This document shows, piece after piece, positions 54,635 to 62,553 of a stretch of DNA of 64,000 nucleotides. The translations under genes and the position numbers were made by a program. Source of the stretch: Chitinophaga lutea. Its GTDB lineage: Bacteria; Bacteroidota; Bacteroidia; Chitinophagales; Chitinophagaceae. Below the pieces are notes generated by a model. The model made no database searches. It was not told where the DNA came from and worked only from the letters and a program-made list of their open reading frames with translations. How positions within the stretch are numbered: the stretch's first letter is position 1; each line of letters starts with the position of its first letter. The stretch is taken from positions 310,001-374,000 of the forward strand of contig NZ_RPDH01000002.1 in the NCBI RefSeq assembly GCF_003813775.1. Direction: 5' to 3'.

Positions 54635-55279
54635 ATGGATAAATCAGAGAAATTCTGGAACAGGAGTGCGAACGGGTACGACCGGGAAGAAATGAAGGAC
54701 AGGGCTGTACGCGCCCGGATCGTTGAGAAAGTAAAAAAGCACCTCAAAAAAACGGACAGCGTGCTGGACTTTGGCTGCGCTACCGGCATCGTGGCCCACG
54801 AAATTACCGGGGACGTGCATATGGTACACGGTATCGACATGTCGGCGGAAATGATCCGGATAGCACAGCAAAGAGCCGCCGGGCGCAATATCGACAATGT
54901 ACGATACACCCGTTCCACAATATTTGATGACGGGCTGAAGACCGGCACTTTTGACGTGATCCTGGGCATTTACATGCTCCATTTGCAGGACAACCTGCCG
55001 GCAGTGTTAAAGAGAATACATGAATTATTAAAACCCGGTGGACGGTTCCTGTCCGTAACGCCCTGTTTGGGAAAGCGGTCGCTGGCCGGCATTGTGCTGT
55101 CGATTGTCAGTAAAACCGGTTTGATCCCACCGCTGCGGCTATTCAATATTGCTGAGGCGGAAAGTGCCCTCATTGCTGCGGGTTTCGAGGTAACTGAAAC
55201 GGAATGCCTGAAACGCAGGGGCAAGCAGTATTTTATAGCGGCCGGGGAAAGTCCCGCTGCAACACCTATGCCTGTTTAA
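54635..55279 (+). CDS. Class I SAM-dependent methyltransferase
   Basis: This 214-residue methyltransferase starts at ATG 54635 (MDKSEKFWNRSANGYDREEM). The SAM-binding loop is DSVLDFGCATGIVAHEITGD, motif II region MVHGIDMSAEMIRIAQQRAA, and post-motif LLKPGGRFLSVTPCLGKRS. It belongs to the Methyltransf_11/25-type small-molecule enzymes. As last gene of the plus-strand RiPP operon it may O-methylate the peptide or its sugars; the graspetide maturation of some actinobacterial systems includes an Asp O-methyltransferase of another family, so the parallel is loose. Its 3' end overlaps, on the opposite strand, the remnant described next. Confidence 0.85.
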   Translation: MDKSEKFWNRSANGYDREEMKDRAVRARIVEKVKKHLKKTDSVLDFGCATGIVAHEITGDVHMVHGIDMSAEMIRIAQQRAAGRNIDNVRYTRSTIFDDGLKTGTFDVILGIYMLHLQDNLPAVLKRIHELLKPGGRFLSVTPCLGKRSLAGIVLSIVSKTGLIPPLRLFNIAEAESALIAAGFEVTETECLKRRGKQYFIAAGESPAATPMPV

Positions 55280-55527
55280 GCGCATCTATGAGAGACCCGG
55301 CCGGAAAAGCCAGCACCCGGAACGACATCATGCCCAGCGCGTACGCCGGAAAGCCAAACAGGTAACCGGCGCCCTTTTTCCTGTCCAGGAACTGCCCGAT
55401 CGCCCATGTGCTGTAAACAAGTATGACCACCGTCGCCAGGATGTTCAGGCATTCGTGTTGCCGCCCTCAAAGGGAACAGCAACACCAACACTATTGTTGG
55501 AATAACCACGATGTTCCCGCCGTTCAT
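55266..55527 (-). pseudogene. Frameshifted remnant of an integral membrane protein
   Basis: On the minus strand, one frame reads MNGGNIVVIPTIVLVLLFPL (from 55527), and after a one-base shift near 55455-55470 another frame continues as NILATVVILVYSTWAIGQFL then DRKKGAGYLFGFPAYALGMM to a stop at 55266-55268. Joined, the two give about 85 residues with three hydrophobic helices, like the C-terminus of a multi-pass membrane protein (perhaps DUF3667 type). The 5' part is lost. It overlaps the end of the methyltransferase gene by 14 bases. Confidence 0.5.
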
Positions 55528-55877
55528 GCTGCCGCATGAGCAGAGATGCTGTCCGGATGCAGCTTGCCTGCCGGAAGGAGGCAGGAAAACAGATGGATCA
55601 CTACGGGAACACCGGGAGAACACCGGGTGTCAGGTGGACTTGCTGCGGATTTGGTGTTTTGATGGTGTGGAAATGGGGTGGAAGCGCGGTATATCGTCAA
55701 ATAGTGTGTCTGGAAGCGTGAATGAAGCCCGATGGGCGGGTTGGTGAAGCATTCACGGGAAAGGAATAACTCAAAATGATTACTAACGGGCATAGCCGTA
55801 CGGTCTGCCGGGGCGGCAGGAGCGGGAAGGGTTCACGATGAATTGTAATTGGTATCCGGATGAAACGTGCCATCAGC
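55528..55877. other. Intergenic stretch, no feature seen
   Basis: Between the membrane-protein remnant and the minus-strand hypothetical gene I see only short frames in both directions, none with protein-like conservation. Confidence 0.4.
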
Positions 55878-56681
55878 CTATTCCCGCTGGAAAAATGCCA
55901 CGGGCAGTTCCCGCATCGCCAGTTGTCCGCCACGATGCGCATGCAGCCGCTTCTTCCGTTTCATCCGCATCGTGCGTTTCACCAGCACGGCAATAACACC
56001 CGCAGCCGTGTATTTTTTGTTCCGCAGCATCACCATGCGCCCGTTTTCTTCCACGAGGCTGTTCACTTCCAGCAGCACGCAGCACACCGCCCCCTTTGCC
56101 GCCGGGATGGTCAGCGTGATTTCCGGGGCCGGCTGGCCCGCCGGGAGCAGCACCGGCGCCGAAGCTTCGGCGGTGGCCTGCTGATAGGAGGGCTGCACAA
56201 ACACCGCGATGGCTTTGACGCTGATGTGCGTGGCGCGCGGGTTGTGGCCGAAGTGCTCCATCGCCGGGATGGTGACGGTCAGGCAGCCGTTTTCAGCCCG
56301 GGTGACCGTGGGCGTAACGGGGAGCAGGCTGCTGAGGGCGGCATGCGTGTTCAGTTCCATCGACTGCAGCTTCCTGAAGTGCGCCGGTACGAACCGTTTG
56401 TGCGCATGCAGGTCGTCCGCCTGCAATACCCCCACCAGGGCCGTGTTCAGCCGGTTGCCGAGGCCGGCCGTGGTGAGGCCGTCCAGCACCCCGCTCATCG
56501 CATGGCGCATCACGGCGCCAAGACGGCTCGCTTTCCCGAAAGCCTGGCCGCTGCGTTTGGTGCGGGAACTCCGGCGTACCTGTTCCGGCATGGAACGGAG
56601 ATAGTACTCGCCGTTCACCTCGTAGCCGATCACGCCGCCGAGTTTCCCTTTAAATTTGAAGAATCCGGTTTGCTTTGCCAT
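55878..56681 (-). CDS. Conserved hypothetical protein, DUF6266-like start
   Basis: This 267-residue protein starts at ATG 56681 (MAKQTGFFKFKGKLGGVIGY). The start with Phe/Lys-rich GxxGGVxGYxxxG and a following RRSSRTKRSGQAFGKASRLG run resembles the opening of Bacteroidota DUF6266-type proteins, but I am not sure of the family. The middle is beta-rich (NGCLTVTIPAMEHFGHNPRA, EITLTIPAAKGAVCCVLLEV); the C-terminus is strongly basic (KRTMRMKRKKRLHAHRGGQL). No signal peptide is seen. It stands alone. A longer frame to 56771 has no support. Confidence 0.65.
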   Translation of the reverse strand: MAKQTGFFKFKGKLGGVIGYEVNGEYYLRSMPEQVRRSSRTKRSGQAFGKASRLGAVMRHAMSGVLDGLTTAGLGNRLNTALVGVLQADDLHAHKRFVPAHFRKLQSMELNTHAALSSLLPVTPTVTRAENGCLTVTIPAMEHFGHNPRATHISVKAIAVFVQPSYQQATAEASAPVLLPAGQPAPEITLTIPAAKGAVCCVLLEVNSLVEENGRMVMLRNKKYTAAGVIAVLVKRTMRMKRKKRLHAHRGGQLAMRELPVAFFQRE

Positions 56682-57063
56682 AAAAACTGTTTTGGTGACA
56701 GCATTCACAACAAAAACCGGGCACAACCTGCCGCGGGCCCGATATCGGGCCCGGCCGGGGCGGTGCGCCATGCATTCAAACAGGCACCTCCATTAGAAAG
56801 CATTCAGCGGCTGACGCTCTCCTCTTAGAAATTTACAAAACGGACTTCGATGTGTGATGGAAGTTTTCGAAATCTGGTCCTTGCCCGCAGGCAGGGCCGG
56901 TGGAACGGTTTCCGGCAGGGTGATCATGGAATTAAACACGCAAAGATCTTTGCGGCGGGTCTATATCTGGCATTTATGGGTGCTTTGTAGCCTGTCAATG
57001 GAAGTCCCGCTATTTGGTACGCCCTCATCGCAAAGAGGCGTGTCACTTAACGGAAACAATCGC
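56682..57063. other. Intergenic region with a 20-bp perfect palindrome
   Basis: CGGGCCCGATATCGGGCCCG (56734-56753) is a perfect 20-bp palindrome, 53 bases before the start of the minus-strand hypothetical gene. It could form a cruciform, hairpin or operator in that gene's leader. No gene is seen in the rest. Confidence 0.5.
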
Positions 57064-57831
57064 TTACACCCGCTTTTTATACGCCCGCATCGCAAAGAAA
57101 TAAGCCACGAGCATAATGCCCGCGCACCAGGCCAGTGCAATCCATATGTCATGGCCTACCGGCTGGTTGGAGAGCAGTGCGCGGACGGCCTCCACGATCG
57201 GGGTCACCGGCTGGTGTTCGGCAAAGGCGCGAACAGCCGGCAGCATAGACGCCGTGGGCACGAACGCCGAGCTGATAAACGGCAGGAAGATGATGGGATA
57301 GGAGAAGGCGCTGGCGCCGTCTACCGTTTTCGCGGACAGCCCGGCGATCACCGCGATCCAGGTCAGCGCCAGCGTGAACAGCGCGAGTATACCGGCTACG
57401 GCAAGCCACGACAGTATCCCCGCCGGCGAACGGAAGCCCATCAGGAGAGCAACGAGAATGATCACGACTACAGACATGGCGTTGGAGACGAGCGAGGTCA
57501 GCACATGGCCCCACAATACGCTGGAGCGCGTGATCGGCATGGAGTGGAATCTCTCCAGGATGCCCCGCTGCATATCGATGAACAGGCGGTAAGCCGTATA
57601 GGATACGCCGCTGGCGATGGCGATCAGCAGGATGCCGGGCAGCAGGTAATTCACATATTTGTCCGTTCCCGTCTGAATGGCTCCACCGAGCACATAAACG
57701 AACAGCAGCATCATCGCAATCGGCATAATGGTCACCGTGATGATGGTATCCATACTGCGAAGGATATGGCGCATGGAACGGCCCAGCATGATACTCATAT
57801 CCCTGAAAAAATAGCTTTTTAACGTTTCCAT
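57064..57831 (-). CDS. ABC-2 type drug exporter permease (DrrB-like)
   Basis: This 255-residue inner-membrane permease has six predicted helices: an N-terminal FFRDMSIMLGRSMRHILRSM amphipathic region, then helices around 30-50, 65-85, 105-130, 140-165, 170-190 and 230-250. The VPTASMLPAVRAFAEHQPVT block, with PVTP(I)VEAVRAL, is the typical ABC-2 signature of DrrB/NodJ-type exporters. It works with the ATPase encoded upstream (58038-58805), and a truncated duplicate of its own N-terminus lies in between. The exported compound is unknown, probably a hydrophobic drug or antibiotic. Confidence 0.9.
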   Translation of the reverse strand: METLKSYFFRDMSIMLGRSMRHILRSMDTIITVTIMPIAMMLLFVYVLGGAIQTGTDKYVNYLLPGILLIAIASGVSYTAYRLFIDMQRGILERFHSMPITRSSVLWGHVLTSLVSNAMSVVVIILVALLMGFRSPAGILSWLAVAGILALFTLALTWIAVIAGLSAKTVDGASAFSYPIIFLPFISSAFVPTASMLPAVRAFAEHQPVTPIVEAVRALLSNQPVGHDIWIALAWCAGIMLVAYFFAMRAYKKRV

Positions 57832-58037
57832 ATATTGTTTGTTTTTTTCCGGTGATTACAAAATATCTCCTCCAAAACCAGGATGGCGCCGCCCAATACG
57901 TATACGAACGGCAGTATCAGCGCAACCGCCATCACGGCAACGGTACTCATGGTGTTCATGCTGCGAAGGATGTGGCGCATGGTACGGCCGAGCATAACAC
58001 CCATGTCCCTGAAAAAATAATTCCCTATCGTTTGCAT
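57819..58037 (-). pseudogene. Truncated duplicate of the permease N-terminus
   Basis: This 72-codon frame (MQTIGNYFFRDMGVMLGRTM...) matches the first 52 residues of the intact permease next to it at 35 of 52 positions, up to FVYVLGGAI, and then diverges into LEEIFCNHRKKTNNIWKR. Its start codon follows directly on the ATPase stop and its end overlaps the permease start by 13 bases, so it still fits the translated order of the operon. It looks like a tandem duplicate that lost most of its length. It retains one full hydrophobic helix, so a small expressed protein cannot be ruled out. Confidence 0.75.
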
Positions 58038-58805
58038 TTACTGTTCCTCCTTTTTGCCGATGATGGCGAGGAATATCTCCTCCAGCGTCGGCTGTTTTTC
58101 GACATATTCCACTGTTGCCGGCGGGAACAGCTTTTTGAGTTCCGCAAGCGTGCCGTTCACGATGATCCTGCCTTCGTGCAGGATCGCGATCCTGTCAGCA
58201 AGCTGCTCGGCCTCATCCAGGTACTGGGTGGTCAGGAATACCGTGGTGCCGCTGCCGGCCAGTTCCTTCACGATCTTCCAGACCTCGATGCGGGCCTCGG
58301 GGTCGAGCCCGGTGGTGGGTTCGTCGAGGAAAATGAGTTGGGGGTTTCCCACCAGGCTCATGGCAATGTCGAGCCGGCGGCGCATCCCTCCGGAATATGT
58401 TGACGCCCTCCGGCCGGCGGCTTCGGTCAGACCGAAGCGTTTCAGCAGATCGTCCGCAACCTGGTGCGGATGGCTGAGGTGCCGCAACTGGCCGATCATG
58501 ACAAGATTTTCACGGCCGGTCAACACCTCGTCCACCGCGGCGAATTGGCCCGTCAGGCTGATCGACTGCCTTACATTGCCAGGTTTCGACACCACATCGA
58601 ACCCGTTTACGCTGGCGCTTCCGCCGTCCTGCTTCAGCAGCGTGGTGAGGATTTTGACGATCGTTGTTTTGCCGGCCCCGTTGGAGCCGAGCAAGGCGAA
58701 AATATGGCCCTTCCTTACCTGGAAATCCACGCCTTTCAGCACCGGGACGTTTTTATAGGATTTTTTCAACCCTTGCGCCGAGATGGCGATTGCATGTTGT
58801 GACAT
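58038..58805 (-). CDS. ABC exporter ATP-binding protein (DrrA-like)
   Basis: This 255-residue ATPase starts at ATG 58805 (MSQHAIAISAQGLKKSYKNV). Walker A is LLGSNGAGKTTIVKIL, the Q-loop SLTGQFAAVDEVLTGRENL, the signature YSGGMRRRLDIAMSLVGNP, Walker B LIFLDEPTTGLDPEAR and the H-loop-equivalent FLTTQYLDEAEQLADRI (Gln in place of the usual His, as in DrrA-type proteins). It drives the adjacent permease, probably exporting a drug. The GENLVMIGQ and TGLDPEAR blocks are characteristic of the DrrA/antibiotic subgroup. The XRE-pentapeptide gene is 10 bases upstream on the same strand, probably in the same operon. Confidence 0.93.
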   Translation of the reverse strand: MSQHAIAISAQGLKKSYKNVPVLKGVDFQVRKGHIFALLGSNGAGKTTIVKILTTLLKQDGGSASVNGFDVVSKPGNVRQSISLTGQFAAVDEVLTGRENLVMIGQLRHLSHPHQVADDLLKRFGLTEAAGRRASTYSGGMRRRLDIAMSLVGNPQLIFLDEPTTGLDPEARIEVWKIVKELAGSGTTVFLTTQYLDEAEQLADRIAILHEGRIIVNGTLAELKKLFPPATVEYVEKQPTLEEIFLAIIGKKEEQ

Positions 58806-58815
58806 AAGCCGCAAT

Positions 58816-59715
58816 TTATTGTGTTAACAAAGTGATACCCGTTACATCCGCTTTACAGCTTTTCAGGAATTCGTACGTGATCCGGTCCGCCTGGCAGTCG
58901 ATAAACCGGAGTGATTTCAGACTCCTGCCTTTGAAGAAGGTCTTCGTGAGGGTTGCATGCTGAAACGTCACTCTTTTAAAGGCGCAGTTCTCAAAATAAC
59001 AGTCCTCCACTTTTCCCTCGAAGACCATATCGGCGAAATACATACCGTCAAAAGAGGCGCTGTTCCATACGGCTCCGGCAATGGTGCATTTCTCAAAGCC
59101 GCCGGATTTTGCCACCACGCCGGTAAGGTCAGCGCCGGTAAAATCGCAGCCGGTGATATAACTTCCCGAAAATTCGGTTCCTTTCAGGGAGCAGTCCTTG
59201 AACAGGTTGCCGGATAAATTGGAGTTCTGGACCTGGCTGTTGCCGAAGTCGGAACCGGAGAAGTCGCAGGTTTCAATATTGTTCCCCCTCAGCAGCAACC
59301 CCGACATGTCCGACCCGATAAACTTGCAGCGCTGCATATTGGAGCCGCTGAATTTTTCATGCAGGTTTTTGAGCCCGGAGAAATCGGCGTCTACCCAGTT
59401 GCCACCGGACATATTCCAGCTGCGCTTCTTTTCCGGTTTTGCCGCCGGCAGTGCTTCGGTTTTGGCGACCTGGGTGTCAACGGAGGGCGCTTCAGCCACC
59501 TCGGAGGGGAAATTCGCCGAGAAATAGTTCAGGTCAACCCCCAGGATTTCGGCGAGACTGTTAAAAGTGGTGATATCCGGCATGGATTCACCGCGTTCCC
59601 ACTTTCCGACCGCCTGGGAGCTGATGAACAGACGCTGGGCGAGCTGGGCCTGGGAGATATTGATCTTTTTTCGTGCTGCGGCAATTTTATCGCCGATCAT
59701 TTTTGCATTCAACAT
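58816..59715 (-). CDS. XRE helix-turn-helix/pentapeptide-repeat fusion regulator
   Basis: This 299-residue protein starts at ATG 59715 (MLNAKMIGDKIAAARKKINI). Residues about 5-65 are an XRE-type helix-turn-helix (INISQAQLAQRLFISSQAVG, then KWERGESMPDITTFNSLAEI). After a linker (about 70-105, Ala/Pro/Glu-rich) residues about 110-285 form pentapeptide repeats (A/S/C-D/N-L/F-x-x), e.g. DADFSGLKNLHEKFSGSNMQ, ETCDFSGSDFGNSQVQNSNL, KGTEFSGSYITGCDFTGADL. The repeat region should form a right-handed beta-helix. It probably regulates the drug exporter that follows 10 bases later. Some pentapeptide proteins (Qnr, MfpA) mimic DNA and protect gyrase; an HTH fusion of that kind is unusual, and its role is open. 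Confidence 0.87.
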   Translation of the reverse strand: MLNAKMIGDKIAAARKKINISQAQLAQRLFISSQAVGKWERGESMPDITTFNSLAEILGVDLNYFSANFPSEVAEAPSVDTQVAKTEALPAAKPEKKRSWNMSGGNWVDADFSGLKNLHEKFSGSNMQRCKFIGSDMSGLLLRGNNIETCDFSGSDFGNSQVQNSNLSGNLFKDCSLKGTEFSGSYITGCDFTGADLTGVVAKSGGFEKCTIAGAVWNSASFDGMYFADMVFEGKVEDCYFENCAFKRVTFQHATLTKTFFKGRSLKSLRFIDCQADRITYEFLKSCKADVTGITLLTQ

Positions 59716-59979
59716 ACGTTCTGTGTTTTGATTTTCGACAATGCAAAGATATTCAGATCTATTCCCAGGATCCGCAAAAAGGCCCTCACTATTGGTTGTT
59801 GTTCCGCTATTTGCAGTTGTTATTTGACAACTACCGGTAGTATTTGCGGTAATTTGGGTGAAACCGGCAGTTGTAAACGGAAAACAACCGGGTTTGGGCA
59901 TGCCGGTATCCATAGGAAGGCGCCCGTTGCACCTCATACAAAACGCGCCTGGGCGCTTTGTTATATTTTAAAATAATTG
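59716..59979. other. Intergenic region upstream of the XRE-pentapeptide gene
   Basis: This stretch should contain the promoter for the minus-strand regulator and exporter operon. I see no gene and no convincing repeat or operator before the tandem array. Confidence 0.4.
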
Positions 59980-60470
59980 AATGGCTACGGAGAGCCATAT
60001 TATATATGGTCTATAGCTAAAGGTGATTTTCGGGGGGAATACGACAATTGCTCAGGACAAAGCACCTGAATAACTACAGCCGGGCCATATTGTATGGCCG
60101 ACAGTTTTCGGGGAATACGACAATTACTGAAGGAAAGGCACCTGAATAATTACAGGCAGGTCATATTATATGGTCTATGCAAAAGGCAATTTTTCGGGGA
60201 ACGTGGCAATTGTTGAAGCAAAGGCACCTGAATAATTACAGGCAGGTCATATTATATGGTCTATGCAAAAGGCAATTTTTCGGGGAACGTGGCAATTGTT
60301 GAAGCAAAGGCACCTGAATAATTGCAGGCAGGTCATATTATATGGTCTATGCAAAAGGCAATTTTTCGGGGAACGTGGCAATTGTTGAAGCAAAGGCACC
60401 TGAATAATTACAGGCAGGCCATATTATATGGCCTGTAACAAGGGAAATTTCCAGGGAACTTAATTGTTAA
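59980..60470 (+). repeat. 86-bp tandem hairpin repeat array
   Basis: Three near-identical contiguous 86-bp units start at 60138, 60224 and 60310; a partial fourth starts at 60396, and two more diverged units precede them (starting about 59980 and 60062, the latter 76 bp). Each unit has GCACCTGAATAATTACAGG, a palindrome centred on CATATTATATG, and an AATTTTTCGGGGAACGTGG stretch. The palindromes are GGCCATATTATATGGCC (60417-60433, extends to 21 bp), GGTCATATTATATGGTC (three units) and GGCCATATTGTATGGCC (60083-60099). In the GGTC form pairing is kept by G-U pairs only in plus-strand RNA. There is no spacer variation, so this is not a CRISPR. No coding frame spans it. Confidence 0.9.
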
Positions 60471-60639
60471 AGAACGAATACGTCCCGAACAAAACCGTGG
60501 AGGCGAGCCCATTATTTCAAACAAAGCTATCCCGGAACTAAAAAACAGGCTGGAAGAGCCGTGATGGAGTAGCAGTCCAACCAGGAGATTCCCGGTCATG
60601 CCTTCCGGAAATATTCCTTCCATTTCTTCGAAAAAAGTA

Positions 60640-60671
60640 TTTGGATGCCCGGGGAATGTTTTTTATACTTG
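60640..60671 (+). promoter_or_regulatory. Bacteroidota-type promoter for the alpha/beta hydrolase
   Basis: TTTG (60640-60643), 20 bases, then TATACTTG (60664-60671) matches the TTTG-N19-TAnnTTTG pattern with one base change in the -7 element and one extra spacer base. It lies about 100 bases before the hydrolase start and downstream of the repeat array. Confidence 0.45.
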
Positions 60672-60773
60672 TGAAACGGGTACGTACACGTATTTTACCG
60701 TTTTACCACGTTACAGTCAACCAAATCCCTGTATCCGCAGAGCGCTGCGGTATCATTCAATAACTGGTCACAT

Positions 60774-61901
60774 ATGAAAAAATGGATAGCCGCTTTGGTG
60801 TTGGTACCGGTATGTTTAGCACAAATGCCCACCATGGCGCAGCCGAAGGCGACCGTAAAACCTTCCGTGAATACGCCGGAAGAACTGGCGCGGCTCGATG
60901 CCTACGAGGCACAGCTGGAAAAATATCTCGTGCATTACCTCTCGGACGAATACGATGCGAGGGCCAAAAAACTCTGGAACCGCGATTACAGCAGTCCGGC
61001 TGCGCTGGAGCGCTCGGTGGAGCCCAACAGGCGGGCATGGGAGGCGGTGATCAGTCCCCCGCAACTTACCAAAACCGCCCCGCTGCAAAAACGCCCGCAC
61101 CAGATCGACGAGGTGAAGGCCGAGTGGATCGTGCAGCCGTTGGGCATCGTAACCGCCGAAGCCGTGCTGGCCTTTCCGAAAGGTGCCAGCGCCAAACGGC
61201 CCGTGCCGCTGATCGTTGTGCAGCACGGTAACGGCAGCTCGCCGGAAACGCCCTTCCGTGACGGCGGGTACCATACCTATGCCAAAGCCTTGCTGAAAGC
61301 GGGGTATGCGGTGCTATGCCCCCTCAACCTGCGCTCCACCGAAAGAAGGAACAATATCGAGCACCTTTGCCGCCTGGCCGGCACCAGCCTGCCGGGCATC
61401 GAGCTCGTACGCCTCCAGCATCTGCTCGACAATGTGCTGGCCGACCCGAGAATAGATGCGGAGAAAACAGGCATGTGGGGCGTATCGCTCGGCGGCATGG
61501 CCACCATGTTCTTCATGCCCCTCGAGCCGCGCATCAAAGCCGGCATCGTATCGGCCTGGTACAATCACCGCATCAACAAAATGGCCGTGAAAGACGAGCG
61601 CTACAGCAGCTTCCAGAAAGGCAACGAAAACTACGCATTTATGAAAGGCTGGCTCAGCGGTTATTCGGATCACGACGTGGTGTCGCTCATTGCCCCCCGC
61701 GCGCTGATGATACAGCACGGTAAAAAAGACGGCATCGCTTACTGGCCGCAGGTAGAGGAGGAGTTCAAAAAAGGGCGACTGCATTACGAGCGCCTGCAGA
61801 TGGCCGACCGCATGGAACTGACGCTGCATGAGGGCGGCCATGAAGCCATCGTGGAGCCCGGCATCCGCTTCTTCAACAAATGGCTCAAAGAGAAAAAATA
61901 A
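60774..61901 (+). CDS. Secreted alpha/beta hydrolase
   Basis: This 375-residue protein has a signal peptide (MKKWIAALVLVPVCLAQMPT, cleavage near TMAQ) and an alpha/beta-hydrolase domain (about 110-375). The oxyanion/His-Gly motif is seen in LIVVQHGNGSSPETPF, the nucleophile Ser in MWGVSLGGMATMFF (G-x-S-x-G), Asp in MIQHGKKDGIAYW and the catalytic His in LTLHEGGHEAIVEPG. It resembles the acetylxylan-esterase/dienelactone-hydrolase-like family of Bacteroidota. A likely substrate is an esterified glycan or similar; the following sigma/FecR/SusC genes make a carbohydrate role plausible. The sigma gene starts 16 bases after its stop. Confidence 0.88.
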   Translation: MKKWIAALVLVPVCLAQMPTMAQPKATVKPSVNTPEELARLDAYEAQLEKYLVHYLSDEYDARAKKLWNRDYSSPAALERSVEPNRRAWEAVISPPQLTKTAPLQKRPHQIDEVKAEWIVQPLGIVTAEAVLAFPKGASAKRPVPLIVVQHGNGSSPETPFRDGGYHTYAKALLKAGYAVLCPLNLRSTERRNNIEHLCRLAGTSLPGIELVRLQHLLDNVLADPRIDAEKTGMWGVSLGGMATMFFMPLEPRIKAGIVSAWYNHRINKMAVKDERYSSFQKGNENYAFMKGWLSGYSDHDVVSLIAPRALMIQHGKKDGIAYWPQVEEEFKKGRLHYERLQMADRMELTLHEGGHEAIVEPGIRFFNKWLKEKK

Positions 61902-61917
61902 ACGAAAGTGGCACGGC

Positions 61918-62472
61918 ATGGATATTCTGGCGTTACAACAACAGGTTGCCATATACAGGGATGAGAACGCCTACAAGCGGCTGTTCCTCCATTTTTATAA
62001 AGGCCTCATCCGTTTCGCCGATACCTATGTACGGCAGCACGAAGTGGCGGAAGAGATCGTGTCTGACGTGATGCTGAAAATATGGACCATGCAGGAAGCC
62101 CTGACCGGCATCCGCAACCTGAAAGTATATCTCTTCAAGGCCGTGCGCAACGGCGCCATCAATCACCTCCTCAGGAACCGGCACTATACCACGTGGGACA
62201 TCGACCAGCTGGCCCCTGAAGCCTTCGTGTCTGCCGGCACGCCCGAAGATGAAACCATCCACCGCGAGCTGAAGCACCGGTTCGCCGAAGCGGTGAGCCA
62301 GCTGCCGCCCAAGTGCCAGATGGTGTACAAGCTCATCCGCGAAAACAGTTTCACTTACCGTGAAGTGGCCGCCATTCTCGACATCTCCGAAAACACGGTA
62401 GACCGCCACCTGAGCATTGCCATGCAACGCCTGGGCGCCGTGCTGCAAACCTACCGCCATACCAGCCGCTAA
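61918..62472 (+). CDS. ECF-type RNA polymerase sigma-70 factor
   Basis: This 184-residue sigma factor starts at ATG 61918 (MDILALQQQVAIYRDENAYK), 16 bases after the hydrolase. Region 2 is seen in RLFLHFYKGLIRFADTYVRQ and EVAEEIVSDVMLKIWTMQEA, region 4 in QLPPKCQMVYKLIRENSFTY and VAAILDISENTVDRHLSIAM. It belongs to the FecR-coupled group and should activate the SusC gene that follows FecR. A longer frame to 61828 overlaps the hydrolase and is unlikely. Confidence 0.92.
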   Translation: MDILALQQQVAIYRDENAYKRLFLHFYKGLIRFADTYVRQHEVAEEIVSDVMLKIWTMQEALTGIRNLKVYLFKAVRNGAINHLLRNRHYTTWDIDQLAPEAFVSAGTPEDETIHRELKHRFAEAVSQLPPKCQMVYKLIRENSFTYREVAAILDISENTVDRHLSIAMQRLGAVLQTYRHTSR

Positions 62473-62553
62473 ACCTCCTCAAAAAAAAGTTTGCCACCCA
62501 TTGGGGAGTTTTCCCGGCAGCCTTGTCTTACCCATAATCGCCCTTGCTATTTT

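Noticed and set aside
56854..57822. 322-codon plus-strand frame opposite the permease
   Set aside because: Composition is His/Gln/Arg-rich shadow sequence; the permease on the minus strand is clear.
59980..60470. CRISPR array
   Set aside because: Units are contiguous and identical in full; there are no unique spacers, the unit is 86 bp and no cas gene is near.
60408..60623. Minus-strand frame running out of the tandem repeats
   Set aside because: It overlaps the repeat array, has no plausible start context and no protein-like conservation.
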